A stretch of 64,000 nucleotides of DNA from Microbacterium invictum (GCF_014197265.1 NZ_JACIFH010000001.1:1364001-1428000); one strand, 5' to 3'. Shown: positions 39,178-47,962, numbered from the stretch's first letter. Made by a program: numbers and translations. Notes: a model not told the origin generated them from the letters alone.

Positions 39178-39354
39178 GTGAGCGAGTTCCGAGAGACGAT
39201 TCCGGACGACGAGCGCGACGTGCCGCTGGACGACGAGGTGGAGCTCGAGCTTCCGCCGCCGACGCTCGACGAGCGCGAATCGATCGAGGAGGAGCCCGAG
39301 GACGAGGAGCGGGAGTCTGCGATCGAGGCCGGCGAGGTGGACCCCGGCGACTGA
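39178..39354 (+). CDS. Small, very acidic protein of unknown function
   Basis: 58 residues from a GTG at 39178 with GGGGAA upstream: VSEFRETIPDDERDVPLDDE, then glutamate-rich sequence to EAGEVDPGD. It directly follows the DUF5302 gene (33 bases) in the same direction, suggesting co-transcription. Strong acidic bias and codon use fit a real gene, but no family is recognised. Confidence 0.6.
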   Translation: MSEFRETIPDDERDVPLDDEVELELPPPTLDERESIEEEPEDEERESAIEAGEVDPGD

Positions 39355-39422
39355 GCCCACGACGCTGAGGCCTCGATGCCGAGACGCGGTCAGGGCTGGA
39401 CTCGGGATGCGCTCTGGCAGTC

Positions 39423-40007
39423 GTGCGCGACACCGACCTGACCGGCTTCGACGGGCTCGTGCTGCCCGGTGGTGGCGATGTCGACCCGGCCCGCTACGGC
39501 GGTGACCCGGCGGCGGCGTGCTACGACGTCAACCCGGCGCAGGACGACCTGGATCTGGGGATCGTCTCGGCGGCGACGGATGCCGGCATCCCGATCCTCG
39601 GGGTCTGCCGCGGCCTGCAGGTGCTCAACGTCGCCTTCGGTGGCACCCTCGTCGAGGATCTTCCGGCTACAGCGGTGCGGCACACACCCGGCTCGGCCGG
39701 GACCGAACCGGAGTGGATGTGGCACCCCGTCGCCGTGGCGGCGGGCTCCCGGCTGCATGCCGAGGTGGGCGCGACCGAGATCGACGTCGCCTCGGGACAC
39801 CATCAGGCGATCCGCACGCTCGGCGAGGGCCTTGTGGCCAGCGCGACGGCGGCCGACGGCGTGATCGAAGCCGTCGAGCACGTGGACGCGCCGGTCCTGG
39901 CCGTGCAGTGGCACCCCGAGGCGGACGGCACTCCCGCCGTGCTGGCGGCAGCGCCGTTCGCCGTGTTCGCCGACCTGGTCCTTGCGCGCCGGGTCCGTGC
40001 CGCCTGA
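39423..40007 (+). CDS. Gamma-glutamyl-GABA hydrolase-like (peptidase C26) protein, N-terminally truncated
   Basis: 194 residues, GTG start. Class I amidotransferase fold with GFDGLVLPGGGDVDPARYG, nucleophile elbow GVCRGLQVLN, SGHHQAI and the His-Glu pair in VQWHPEAD. Typical PuuD-family proteins have about 50-60 more N-terminal residues forming the first strand and helix; here an in-frame stop (39366-39368) closes the frame upstream and no homologous sequence precedes it. So it is probably a 5'-deleted remnant, though its catalytic residues survive. Confidence 0.7.
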   Translation: MRDTDLTGFDGLVLPGGGDVDPARYGGDPAAACYDVNPAQDDLDLGIVSAATDAGIPILGVCRGLQVLNVAFGGTLVEDLPATAVRHTPGSAGTEPEWMWHPVAVAAGSRLHAEVGATEIDVASGHHQAIRTLGEGLVASATAADGVIEAVEHVDAPVLAVQWHPEADGTPAVLAAAPFAVFADLVLARRVRAA

Positions 40008-40010
40008 GGG

Positions 40011-40655
40011 CTACTCCCCCGCCAGGCCTCCGAGCAGGTGGCCGAACGAGCGGCCCTCGCCGAGGTAGTTGGCCGGGTCGAAGGGGTCTGTACCGGTCAC
40101 CGGGTCGCGCCGGGCGATCGCCTCGGCGAGCTCGCGCCCGCCACGCTCGACGCGAGCGCTGAGCGGTGCGACAGCGTCGGCGGCCGCGCCCCAGTCGCTG
40201 GATGCGGCGAACACCCCGGTCGAGACCGGTTCGGCGTGCAGGTACGTGAACAGCGGGCGGATCGCGTAGTCGATCGCCAGTGAGTGGCGGGCCGTGCCGG
40301 CGTTCGCGCCGATCAGCACCGGCATCCCGGTCAGCGCATCCGGATCGAGGATGTCGATGAACGACTTGAACAGCCCCGAATAGCTGGTCGAGAAGATCGG
40401 CGTGACCGCGATGACGGCATCGGCCGACACGACCGTGTTGATGGCCGTCTCCAGCGGCGTGGGCGCGAAGCCGGTGAGCAGGTTGTTCGTGATGTCGTGG
40501 GCGAGGTCGCGCAGCTCGATGGTATCGGTCTGCGCGTCGATGCCGCGCTCTTCGAGCTCGCGCAGCGTCGCCGCCGCGAGGCGGTCGGAGAGCATGCGGG
40601 TCGAGGACGGGTTCGACAGCCCGGCGGAGATGACGGCGACGCGGCGTGCGCTCAT
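40011..40655 (-). CDS. NAD(P)H-dependent FMN reductase, CE1759 type
   Basis: 214 residues, flavodoxin-like. N-terminal VAVISAGLSNPSSTRMLSDRLA, FMN-loop VTPIFSTSYSGLFKSFIDIL and PVLIGANAGTARHSLAIDYAIRPLF. It resembles the CE1759-type partner of a luciferase-like monooxygenase, encoded just upstream (2 bases). The reductase would supply reduced FMN to the monooxygenase. Specific substrate unknown. Confidence 0.85.
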   Translation of the reverse strand: MSARRVAVISAGLSNPSSTRMLSDRLAAATLRELEERGIDAQTDTIELRDLAHDITNNLLTGFAPTPLETAINTVVSADAVIAVTPIFSTSYSGLFKSFIDILDPDALTGMPVLIGANAGTARHSLAIDYAIRPLFTYLHAEPVSTGVFAASSDWGAAADAVAPLSARVERGGRELAEAIARRDPVTGTDPFDPANYLGEGRSFGHLLGGLAGE

Positions 40656-40657
40656 GA

Positions 40658-41887
40658 TCAGGCTCCTGTCTTCACTGCGGCGGCGCCGAAGGCCGAGCCG
40701 GCCTTGGGCGCCGTGTCCTGGTACGGGTTCGGGCCGCTGAGGTTGTCACCCCGGTTGGCGCGGGGGCGGGCCTGGCGGGGCTCGGTGTCGCCGTAGACCG
40801 CCTTCACACGGGCGGCGTGGGTGGGCCCGTCGGGGGTGTTGGCCGGACGATCCTTCGCGAACTCCTTGCGCAGCACGGGCACGACCTCGCCGCCGAGGAA
40901 GTCGATCTGCTCGAGGACGGTCTTCAGCGGCAGTCCGGCGTGGTCCATGAGGAACAGCTGGCGCTGGTAGTCGCCGAACATGTCGCGCATGCCGGCGTAG
41001 CGGTCGATGACCTGCTGCGGTGACCCGACGGTGAGCGGAGTCATCTGCGAGAAGTCCTCGAGCGTCGGGCCGTGGCCGTAGACCGGCGCGTTGTCGAAGT
41101 ACGGGCGGAACTGGGCCACGGCATCCTGCGACTTCTTCGCCATGAAGGCCTGGCCGCCCAGGCCCACGATCGCCGTCTCGGACGCGCCGTGGCCGTAGTG
41201 CTCCCACCGCTGGCGGTACAGCGCGATCAGGCGCTGGTAGTGCTCGGCCGGCCAGAAGATGTTGTTCGCGAAGAACCCGTCACCGTAGTAGGCGGCCTGC
41301 TCGGCGATCTCGGGAGTGCGGATCGAGCCGTGCCACACGAACGGCGCGACGCCGTCGAGCGGGCGCGGGGTCGAGGTGAAGCCCTGCAGGGACGTGCGGA
41401 ACTCACCGTCCCAGTCGACGACGTCCTCGGTCCACAGCTTGTGCAGCAGCGCGTAGTTCTCGATCGCGAGCGGCAGGCCCTGACGGATGTCCTTGCCGAA
41501 CCACGGGTAGACCGGACCGGTGTTGCCTCGGCCCATCATGAGGTCCATGCGGCCGCCCGAGAGATGCTGCAGCATCGCATAGTCCTCGGCGATCTTCACC
41601 GGGTCGTTCGTGGTGATCAGCGTGGTCGCCGTCGACAGGAGGAGCCGCTCGGTCTGCGCCGCGATGTACGCGAGGGTCGTCGTGGGCGAGCTCGACCAGA
41701 ACGGCGGGTTGTGGTGCTCGCCGATCGCGAAGACGTCGAGCCCGGCCTGTTCGGCATGGCGCGCCATCGTGACGGTGGCCTGGATGCGCTCCGCCTCGCT
41801 GGGCGTGTGCCCCGTCGTCGGATCCTGCGTGATGTCGCTGACGCTGAACAGCCCGAACTGGACCTGCGGTGCGGTGTTTTCGCTCAC
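40658..41887 (-). CDS. Luciferase-like flavin-dependent monooxygenase, CE1758 type
   Basis: 409 residues, LLM TIM-barrel. Seen: QFGLFSVSDITQDPTTGHTPSEAERI, FAIGEHHNPPFWSSSP, LLSTATTLITTNDPVKIAEDYA, SGGRMDLMMGRGNTGPVYPW and TVGSPQQVIDRYAG. It uses reduced FMN and oxygen; pairs with the downstream FMN reductase. An 18-bp palindrome lies 20 bases before its start (41907-41924). Confidence 0.88.
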   Translation of the reverse strand: MSENTAPQVQFGLFSVSDITQDPTTGHTPSEAERIQATVTMARHAEQAGLDVFAIGEHHNPPFWSSSPTTTLAYIAAQTERLLLSTATTLITTNDPVKIAEDYAMLQHLSGGRMDLMMGRGNTGPVYPWFGKDIRQGLPLAIENYALLHKLWTEDVVDWDGEFRTSLQGFTSTPRPLDGVAPFVWHGSIRTPEIAEQAAYYGDGFFANNIFWPAEHYQRLIALYRQRWEHYGHGASETAIVGLGGQAFMAKKSQDAVAQFRPYFDNAPVYGHGPTLEDFSQMTPLTVGSPQQVIDRYAGMRDMFGDYQRQLFLMDHAGLPLKTVLEQIDFLGGEVVPVLRKEFAKDRPANTPDGPTHAARVKAVYGDTEPRQARPRANRGDNLSGPNPYQDTAPKAGSAFGAAAVKTGA

Positions 41888-41906
41888 GGTGTGACTTCCC
41901 TGTTCC

Positions 41907-41924
41907 CGGATGCCGCGGCATCCG
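41907..41924. promoter_or_regulatory. Perfect palindrome in the leader of the monooxygenase gene
   Basis: CGGATGCCGCGGCATCCG is a perfect 18-bp palindrome 20 bases upstream of the flavin-monooxygenase start. It is one of four GGATGCC(N0-2)GGCATCC dyads in the window. It could be an operator or a leader hairpin. Confidence 0.55.
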
Positions 41925-41983
41925 ACTCTATCCAGATGAATATACCTCCTGTAACGCGTGCGCGGGACTGGTATTCCCGGCGA

Positions 41984-43147
41984 TCACCCGATCGCCGCTT
42001 CCGCCACCGTGTGCGGGGCGCGCGCGCTGCGGCCCTGGAACTCGAGAATGGCAGGATTCTGGATGACGCCGTCCCGGATCTCGATCGCACGGCTGATGGC
42101 CTCGCTCGCCGACCACGCATCGGCTCCCGCCATCACGGTCGGCACGAAGCCGAGGAGCGCTTCGCTGATCTCCCAGCTGGCCGAGTTCCACAGGTACGAG
42201 GGGCTGTGGTCGACGCCGTAGTAGTTCGTGCTGGCCCCGACCGTGAACATCGGCTCGGCGAAGCTGGTGGGTCGCGCCCACTCGAATGCCATCGCCTCGT
42301 CGCACGAGACATCGACGATCAGGCTGCCCGGGCGGAATGCGCCCAGGTCGCTCTCGCGCAGATACAGCAGCGGATGGTTCGGGTCCTGCAGGGTGCAGTT
42401 GACGATGATGTCGCTCTCGGCGAGGAACGGCGCGAGCGGCACCCGCCCGTCGTCGGTGATGACCTCGCTCGAGTAGGGCGCCTCGTCGTGATCGAACTGG
42501 ACGATCTGAGCGGCGTGGATGGGTGAGGCGACCGAGGCGGTGCGGCGATTGGTCAGCACCCGCACGTCGTGCACGCCGTGTGCGCGCAGCGCGGTCACGG
42601 CGCCGCGCGCGGTCGCCCCGAAGCCGATCACGGTGGCCGTGAGGCGCCGGCCGTAGTCGCCGGTCGAGCCGCACAGCTGCAGTGCGTGCAGAACCGAGCA
42701 GTAGCCGGCGAGCTCGTTGTTCTTGTGGAAGACATGCAGACCGAAGGCGCCGTCCGAACCCCAGTGCTGCATCGCCTCGAACGCGATCATCGTGAGGCGC
42801 TTGTCGATCGCCAGCTGGGTCAGCTCGCGATCCTGGACGAGATGCGGCCATCCCCACAGCGTCTGCCCGTCACGCAGCTCACGCACGTCGTCGGCCTGGG
42901 GCTTGGGCAGCAGGACGATGTCGGTCGCAGCGATCACCTCGCTGCGCGGGACGAGAGCGCCTACGAGCGGGCGCAGCACGTCGTCCATCACGCCGAACCG
43001 CTCGCCGTATCCGGCCTCCACCACCAGGCGCGAGCGCAGCGTGTCGGGCAGACGTTCGAAGTGACCGGGATGGATGGGCACCCGCCGTTCGTCCGGTTTG
43101 CGTGATGAGCCGATGACTCCGAGTGTCGGGGGTGCTGCGATCGTCAT
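41984..43147 (-). CDS. N5-(carboxyethyl)ornithine synthase-like / alanine dehydrogenase-family protein
   Basis: 387 residues. N-terminal AlaDh/PNT-type domain (GVIGSSRKPDERRVPIHPGH, VVEAGYGERFG) and NAD-binding domain (ATVIGFGATARGAVTALRAHG). The motifs LWGWPHLVQDRELTQLAID, MIAFEAMQHW, VFHKNNELAGYCSVLHALQLCG, IVNCTLQDPNHPLL and LIVDVSCDEAMAFEWARPTSF closely follow lactococcal CeoS, which reductively condenses pyruvate with ornithine or lysine. Exact substrate here unproven. ATG at 43147 has AGGA upstream. Confidence 0.82.
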   Translation of the reverse strand: MTIAAPPTLGVIGSSRKPDERRVPIHPGHFERLPDTLRSRLVVEAGYGERFGVMDDVLRPLVGALVPRSEVIAATDIVLLPKPQADDVRELRDGQTLWGWPHLVQDRELTQLAIDKRLTMIAFEAMQHWGSDGAFGLHVFHKNNELAGYCSVLHALQLCGSTGDYGRRLTATVIGFGATARGAVTALRAHGVHDVRVLTNRRTASVASPIHAAQIVQFDHDEAPYSSEVITDDGRVPLAPFLAESDIIVNCTLQDPNHPLLYLRESDLGAFRPGSLIVDVSCDEAMAFEWARPTSFAEPMFTVGASTNYYGVDHSPSYLWNSASWEISEALLGFVPTVMAGADAWSASEAISRAIEIRDGVIQNPAILEFQGRSARAPHTVAEAAIG

Positions 43148-43234
43148 GATCGTCCTCGCTGTACGCGGGGGCTTGGTCGACCCCGGGAGTGCCGACGCTA
43201 CAGGGGCCCGCTGGGGATCCGCCCGTCGCAGGAT

Positions 43235-44449
43235 ATGGTGGCCTACGCCGTTATGACCGAATCGACCAACGACCCCGCTGCCCCGGCATCCACTCCCCCT
43301 GCCGTCCCGCCGACAGGCCGGACGCCCCTGCCCCGCGCGAAGCGGCGAGTGCCGCTGTGGGACAACGCGCGTTTCGCGTGCATCGTCCTGGTGGTGCTCG
43401 GGCACGCGATCCAGCGACTCACCTACGATTCCCAGATCGCGCTGGGCCTGTACCTGCTGGTCTACGCGTTCCACATGCCCGCCTTCGCGCTCATCTCGGG
43501 CTATTTCTCCAAGTCCGACGCCCCCACCCGGCGCCAGATGGCCCGCATCCTCACCGACATCGTCGTGCCGTACATCATCTTCGAGGGCCTCTGGACCCTC
43601 ACGAAATGGCTCGTGGAGGGCCGCGCGAACCCGAACCTGACGCAGCCGTCCTGGACGCTGTGGTTCCTGCTGGCCCTCGCGATCTTCCGGCTCGTGCTCC
43701 GCTACCTCGCACTGCTGCGCTGGCCACTGCTGTGGACGGTCGTGATCTCGATCAGCGTGGGCTACCTGCCCAACATCGACTCGACCCTGTCACTGTCGCG
43801 CACGCTCGGCCTGCTCCCCTTCTTCACCCTGGGGTGGTGGCTGAAGCACCACGGCATCCTGGAGCGCCTCGATCTGCTGCGGCGGCGCCGCTGGTGGGTG
43901 CGCGCCCTCGCGATCGCGACGTTCGCGGTCACCGGATGGGTGTGCTGGTTCTTCGTCGAGACCTGGCAGGCGATCGACCTGCGCCTGTGGCTCTTCTACG
44001 AAGACAGCTACGCCGACCTCGCCGGCGGTGCCTGGTGGGGCGGGCTGGTGCGGCTCGCGCTCATGGCGATCGCCCTCGTGCTCAGCATCGCCTTCTTCGC
44101 CCTGATCCCACGGGGCACGCACCGCTGGACGCACTTCGGCCAGTACACGATGTACGTCTACCTGCTGCACTCCTTCGTGCTCTATCCGTTCCGCGAGTCC
44201 GGCGTCCTGCGCGACCTCGATCCGACCTGGATCTGGCTGCCGCTGGTGATCGTGGCCTCCGTGCTGATCGCCGTGGGACTGGCGACCAAGCCGGTGCGCA
44301 CGGTGTTCCGACCGCTGGTCGAGCCACGGCCCGCATGGCTGTTCGACGACCCGACACTGGCCGGGCGCGAGGGACGCCGCAGCGACCCGACCGGCTCGCG
44401 CCGGCCGCGCGAAGACCCGTCGAGGCAGGGCAAGCGGCCGCGCGCCTGA
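43235..44449 (+). CDS. Acyltransferase-3-family membrane protein (fucose 4-O-acetylase-like)
   Basis: 404 residues. After a proline-rich cytoplasmic start, the acyltransferase-3 signature RVPLWDNARFACIVLVVLGHAIQRL is followed by about ten membrane spans (YLLVYAFHMPAFALISGYF, LWFLLALAIFRLVLRYLALL, LGLLPFFTLGWWLKHHG and others) and a basic tail. Likely acetylates an exported sugar or lipid-linked glycan. Start ATG 43235 is adopted; 43253 is possible. Confidence 0.85.
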   Translation: MVAYAVMTESTNDPAAPASTPPAVPPTGRTPLPRAKRRVPLWDNARFACIVLVVLGHAIQRLTYDSQIALGLYLLVYAFHMPAFALISGYFSKSDAPTRRQMARILTDIVVPYIIFEGLWTLTKWLVEGRANPNLTQPSWTLWFLLALAIFRLVLRYLALLRWPLLWTVVISISVGYLPNIDSTLSLSRTLGLLPFFTLGWWLKHHGILERLDLLRRRRWWVRALAIATFAVTGWVCWFFVETWQAIDLRLWLFYEDSYADLAGGAWWGGLVRLALMAIALVLSIAFFALIPRGTHRWTHFGQYTMYVYLLHSFVLYPFRESGVLRDLDPTWIWLPLVIVASVLIAVGLATKPVRTVFRPLVEPRPAWLFDDPTLAGREGRRSDPTGSRRPREDPSRQGKRPRA

Positions 44450-44674
44450 CCGGGCCTCGCCCACCGGCATCCATCACCTCATTCTCACGATGTGGGTCGT
44501 GCCGACCTCAACCGCCGCAAGGACGCCGATCACGAACCCGGACATCGATCGCCCGGGGGTGAGGCGGGCGCGGCGGGCGGGGACCGCGTGTCCTCGTGCG
44601 TCCGATGTGAAATATGACGGCGGGAGGCATGAAACAAACGAGTGGATGCCGGGGCGGGCGCCTACTGTCGTGCC

Positions 44675-45691
44675 ATGACCGATGTGAACCTGCCGATCCT
44701 CGACCTCGCCCAGCTCGACGCCGGGCCCGAAGCCGCCGCCCGCTTCCGCGACGACCTGCGTGCCGCGACGCACGACGTCGGCTTCTTCTACCTGACCGGC
44801 ACAGGCGTCACCCCCGAACTCGAAGCCCGGCTGCACAAGACCGCGCGGGACTTCTTCGACCTCCCCGAGGCGGACAAGCTCGAGATCGAGAACGTGCGCA
44901 GCCCGCACTTCCGCGGCTACACGCGCATCGGCGGCGAGCTGACACAGGGCAAGGTCGACTGGCGCGAGCAGATCGACATCGGACCCGAGCGGGATGCCGT
45001 GACCGACCCCGACGCTCCGGACTTCGCCCGGCTCACCGGCCCCAACCAGTGGCCGAGCGCGCAGCCGGAGCTCCGAGAGGTGGTCGACGAGTGGCAGGAG
45101 CACCTCACCGGTGTCGCGCGCAAACTGCTGCGCGCGTGGGCGGTGGCACTGGGCGCCGAGGAGAACCACTTCGAGCAGCACTTCGGCGACCCGGCGTCGT
45201 TGCTGAAGATCGTCCGCTACCCAGGCAAGGAAGACCCGACCCCGCAGCAGGGCGTCGGCGCGCACAAGGACTCGGGCGTGCTGACCCTCCTGTGGGTCGA
45301 GCCGGGCAAGGGCGGCCTGCAGGTGCAGCGTGACGGCGAATGGGTCGATGCCCCCTCGGTCCCGGGTGCCTTCGTCGTGAACACCGGCGAGATGATGGAG
45401 TATGCGACCGGCGGCTACCTGATCGCCACGAACCACCGGGTGATCTCGCCGAAGTACCCGGACGACCGCATCTCCGCGCCGTTCTTTTTCAACCCCGCGC
45501 TCGATGCAAAGCTGCCGCTGATCGAGCTGCCGGCCGACCTGAAGGCCCAGGCCCGCGGCATCACCCAGGACCCGACGAACCCGATCCACTCGCTGTTCGG
45601 CGAGAACGCGCTCAAGTCGCGGCTGCGGGCGCACCCGGACGTCGCCGAGATCTGGCACGCCGATCTGCTGGCCGAGCGCACCGCGGGGTGA
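44675..45691 (+). CDS. 2-oxoglutarate-Fe(II) oxygenase, isopenicillin N synthase family
   Basis: 338 residues. N-terminal DIOX_N region (LPILDLAQLDAGPEAAARF, GFFYLTGTGV), then a double-stranded beta-helix with iron ligands His197-x-Asp199 (GAHKDSGVLTLLW) and His254 (ATNHRVIS), and 2OG-binding Arg265-x-Ser267. No antibiotic-cluster genes surround it, so a small-molecule or plant-compound oxidation is more likely than penicillin synthesis. Start ATG 44675. The 225 bases upstream hold nothing recognisable. Confidence 0.87.
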   Translation: MTDVNLPILDLAQLDAGPEAAARFRDDLRAATHDVGFFYLTGTGVTPELEARLHKTARDFFDLPEADKLEIENVRSPHFRGYTRIGGELTQGKVDWREQIDIGPERDAVTDPDAPDFARLTGPNQWPSAQPELREVVDEWQEHLTGVARKLLRAWAVALGAEENHFEQHFGDPASLLKIVRYPGKEDPTPQQGVGAHKDSGVLTLLWVEPGKGGLQVQRDGEWVDAPSVPGAFVVNTGEMMEYATGGYLIATNHRVISPKYPDDRISAPFFFNPALDAKLPLIELPADLKAQARGITQDPTNPIHSLFGENALKSRLRAHPDVAEIWHADLLAERTAG

Positions 45692-45817
45692 TCCGGCCCG
45701 CGGCCTGAGAGCGCGCCGCACCTCGCCGGCGTGCACAGAAGGGGCCGCCCTGCCAGAGGTCGCACTCGCCCGCAACCCCCTGGCCGACCGGCCTCCCGCG
45801 CACGTATCGTGCCCGGC

Positions 45818-46834
45818 ATGAGCGATGTCGTCGTATTCGCCCCTTCGCCCGTCCTCACCGTGACGGTCGAGGAGCATTCCGCCGGGCCAGACATCCACGT
45901 GCACGCAGGCGGGCAGGGGGTGTGGCAGGCCCGAATGCTCATGCGGCTCGGGGCATCGGTGACGATGTGCAGCGTGATCACCGGCGAGACCGGCGGCGTG
46001 GTGCGCCATCTGCTCGAGGAAGACGGCGTGACCGTCGCCGGCCCCACTCGTGAGGGCCGGGGTGCCGCATACATCCACGACCGCCGCAGCGGCGCCAGAG
46101 AGGTGGTCGTCGAAGCCGACGGCGACGCGCTCGGACGGCATGAGCTCGACGAGCTGTTCAGCGCGACACTGCGCGAGGGCGCGGAGTCGGGCCTGGTGAT
46201 CCTCAGCGGCCCGCAGGGCGACGGCGCGCTCGATGCCGACACGTACCGCCGGCTCGCCAACGATCTGAAGCAGGCCGGCGCGCGCGTCGTCGTCGACCTG
46301 GCCGGCGACCGGCTGAATGCTGCCCTCGCCGGCGGCGTCACCGTACTCAAGGTCAGCGACGAGGAGCTTCACGATGACGGCTTGCTCGACGACCCCTCAC
46401 ATCCCGCGCTGCTGCGCGCCATGCGCACCTTGCGCTCCCGCGGCGCCGACACGGTCATCGTGACGCGGGCCAGCGAGCCGCTGCTGCTGCTCGACGGCGA
46501 GGGATTCCTCGAGATCACCCCGCCGCGGCTCGAAGTGGCCGACACACGCGGTGCGGGCGATTCGCTCACCGCGGGCATCGCCGCCGGTCTCGCACGCGGT
46601 GAGTCGCCGCGCGAGGCGGTGACGATGGCCGCAGCGGCTGGCGCGCTGAACGTCACGCGTCACGGCCTCGGCACCGGCGACCCGGAGGCGATCGCCCAGC
46701 TCCGCAAGGAGGTCACCACGCGCGTGATCGATGACCAGAGCGAGAGTGACATGCCCCAGCCCGACACCGGCCGGGTGAGCCCCGATGGCCTCGCCGCGCT
46801 GGCGCAGCCCGACGACGAGGAGGCGGAGCGGTGA
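45818..46834 (+). CDS. PfkB-family carbohydrate kinase with C-terminal extension
   Basis: 338 residues. Ribokinase/PfkB fold: N-terminal VFAPSPVLTVTVEEHS and a degenerate first signature GGQGVWQARMLMRLGA (usually GGKGxNxA), then the catalytic DTRGAGDSLTAGIAAGLA with Asp248. It resembles 1-phosphofructokinases. The last about 45 residues (from VTTRVIDDQSES) extend beyond the fold. It overlaps surE by four bases, so the two are coupled. Confidence 0.82.
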   Translation: MSDVVVFAPSPVLTVTVEEHSAGPDIHVHAGGQGVWQARMLMRLGASVTMCSVITGETGGVVRHLLEEDGVTVAGPTREGRGAAYIHDRRSGAREVVVEADGDALGRHELDELFSATLREGAESGLVILSGPQGDGALDADTYRRLANDLKQAGARVVVDLAGDRLNAALAGGVTVLKVSDEELHDDGLLDDPSHPALLRAMRTLRSRGADTVIVTRASEPLLLLDGEGFLEITPPRLEVADTRGAGDSLTAGIAAGLARGESPREAVTMAAAAGALNVTRHGLGTGDPEAIAQLRKEVTTRVIDDQSESDMPQPDTGRVSPDGLAALAQPDDEEAER

Positions 46835-47622
46835 CCCGGGTTCTGGTGACCAACGACGACGGCATCGACGCCCCCGGCCTGCACGCCCTGGCACGGGCCG
46901 CCGTCGCCGCAGACCATGAGGTCATCGTCGCGGCACCCGCGCGACAGTCCAGCGGGGCGAGCGCCTCGATCGTGGCGGCCGAAGAGGATGGCCGCATCGC
47001 CGTCGAACGACGCGAACTGACCGGGCTCGACGGCGTACCGGGCTTCGCGGTACGCGGCGGGCCCGGCCTCATCGCCCTCATCGCCGCGCACGGCGCGTTC
47101 GGGGAGCCGGCCGATGTGGTGCTGTCGGGCGTGAATCACGGCGCGAACGTGGGTCGCGCGATCCTGCACTCGGGTACGGTCGGCGCCGCACTGACCGGCG
47201 GCCTCAACGGCGCGTGGGGCATCGCCATCTCACTCGACGTCGGCATGCATCCGGAGCACTTCCATTGGGATGCCGCGGCGGAAGTCGCCTTGAGCCTGCT
47301 GCCGTTTCTGGTCGAGCGACCCCGCGGCACCGTCATCAACGTCAACGTGCCCAACACGCCGGGCAGCCGCGGCATCCGCGAGGCGGGCCTCGCGCCCTTC
47401 GGCATCGTGCAGACCACGCTCAGCGAGCGCGGCGAGCACCACCTGCGCCTGGCGGTCGAAGACCTGCCGAATGTGCCCGAACCGGGGACGGATGCCGCGT
47501 ACCTCGCCGACGGATGGGTCACGGTCAGTGGGCTCGACCCCGTCTCGCACGTGCCCCTCGGCTACCCAGAGTCCCCGGCATCCACGCCGCCGGCATCCAC
47601 ATCACCGGCATCCACACAATGA
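46831..47622 (+). CDS. surE: 5'/3'-nucleotidase SurE
   Basis: 263 residues. Metal site VLVTNDDGIDAPGL (Asp9, Asp10), Ser in APARQSSGAS and Asn in SGVNHGANVG; HSGTVGAALTGGLNG completes the active site. It dephosphorylates nucleoside monophosphates and short polyphosphates. GTG start overlapping the kinase stop (GTGA). The C-terminus ends in PAST-PPAST-SPAST, encoded by three near-identical CCGGCATCCAC units, an apparent recent extension. Confidence 0.93.
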   Translation: MTRVLVTNDDGIDAPGLHALARAAVAADHEVIVAAPARQSSGASASIVAAEEDGRIAVERRELTGLDGVPGFAVRGGPGLIALIAAHGAFGEPADVVLSGVNHGANVGRAILHSGTVGAALTGGLNGAWGIAISLDVGMHPEHFHWDAAAEVALSLLPFLVERPRGTVINVNVPNTPGSRGIREAGLAPFGIVQTTLSERGEHHLRLAVEDLPNVPEPGTDAAYLADGWVTVSGLDPVSHVPLGYPESPASTPPASTSPASTQ

Positions 47623-47623
47623 C

Positions 47624-47652
47624 GAAGGCCGCCCACACCGTGGACGGCCTTC
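47624..47652. terminator. Hairpin between convergent surE and rpsO
   Basis: GAAGGCCGCCCAC (47624-47636) pairs with GTGGACGGCCTTC (47640-47652), one mismatch, 3-base loop, immediately after the surE stop and 40 bases after the rpsO stop. A bidirectional terminator is likely. Confidence 0.75.
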
Positions 47653-47692
47653 TCAAGAATGTTTCGCGCGATTGAACGCTGGCTGCGATGCC

Positions 47693-47962
47693 TTAGCGGC
47701 GGAGCCCCAGCTTCTCGATGAGCGTGCGGTAACGCACGACGTCGATGTCCTGGAGGTAGCCGAGCAGACGGCGGCGCTGACCGACGAGCAGGAACAGCCC
47801 ACGACGCGAGTGGTGGTCGTGCTTGTGCTCCTTGAGGTGCTCGGTGAGGTCCTTGATGCGCTGCGTCAGCATCGCGACCTGCACCTCGGGGGATCCGGTG
47901 TCACCGGGGTGCGTCGCGTACTCTTCGATGATCGCCTTCTTGACGTCTGCTTCCAGTGCCAT
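47693..47962 (-). CDS. rpsO: 30S ribosomal protein S15
   Basis: 89 residues: [71 protein letters not shown], the complete S15. It binds the 16S rRNA three-way junction early in 30S assembly. In many bacteria rpsO is followed directly by pnp; here pnp is about 9 kb further along the same strand, with accessory genes on both strands in between. Confidence 0.97.
   Translation of the reverse strand: MALEADVKKAIIEEYATHPGDTGSPEVQVAMLTQRIKDLTEHLKEHKHDHHSRRGLFLLVGQRRRLLGYLQDIDVVRYRTLIEKLGLRR

Noticed and set aside
44675..45691. Beta-lactam biosynthesis from the isopenicillin N synthase-like gene
   Set aside because: No ACV synthetase or other pathway gene is nearby; the family is broad.
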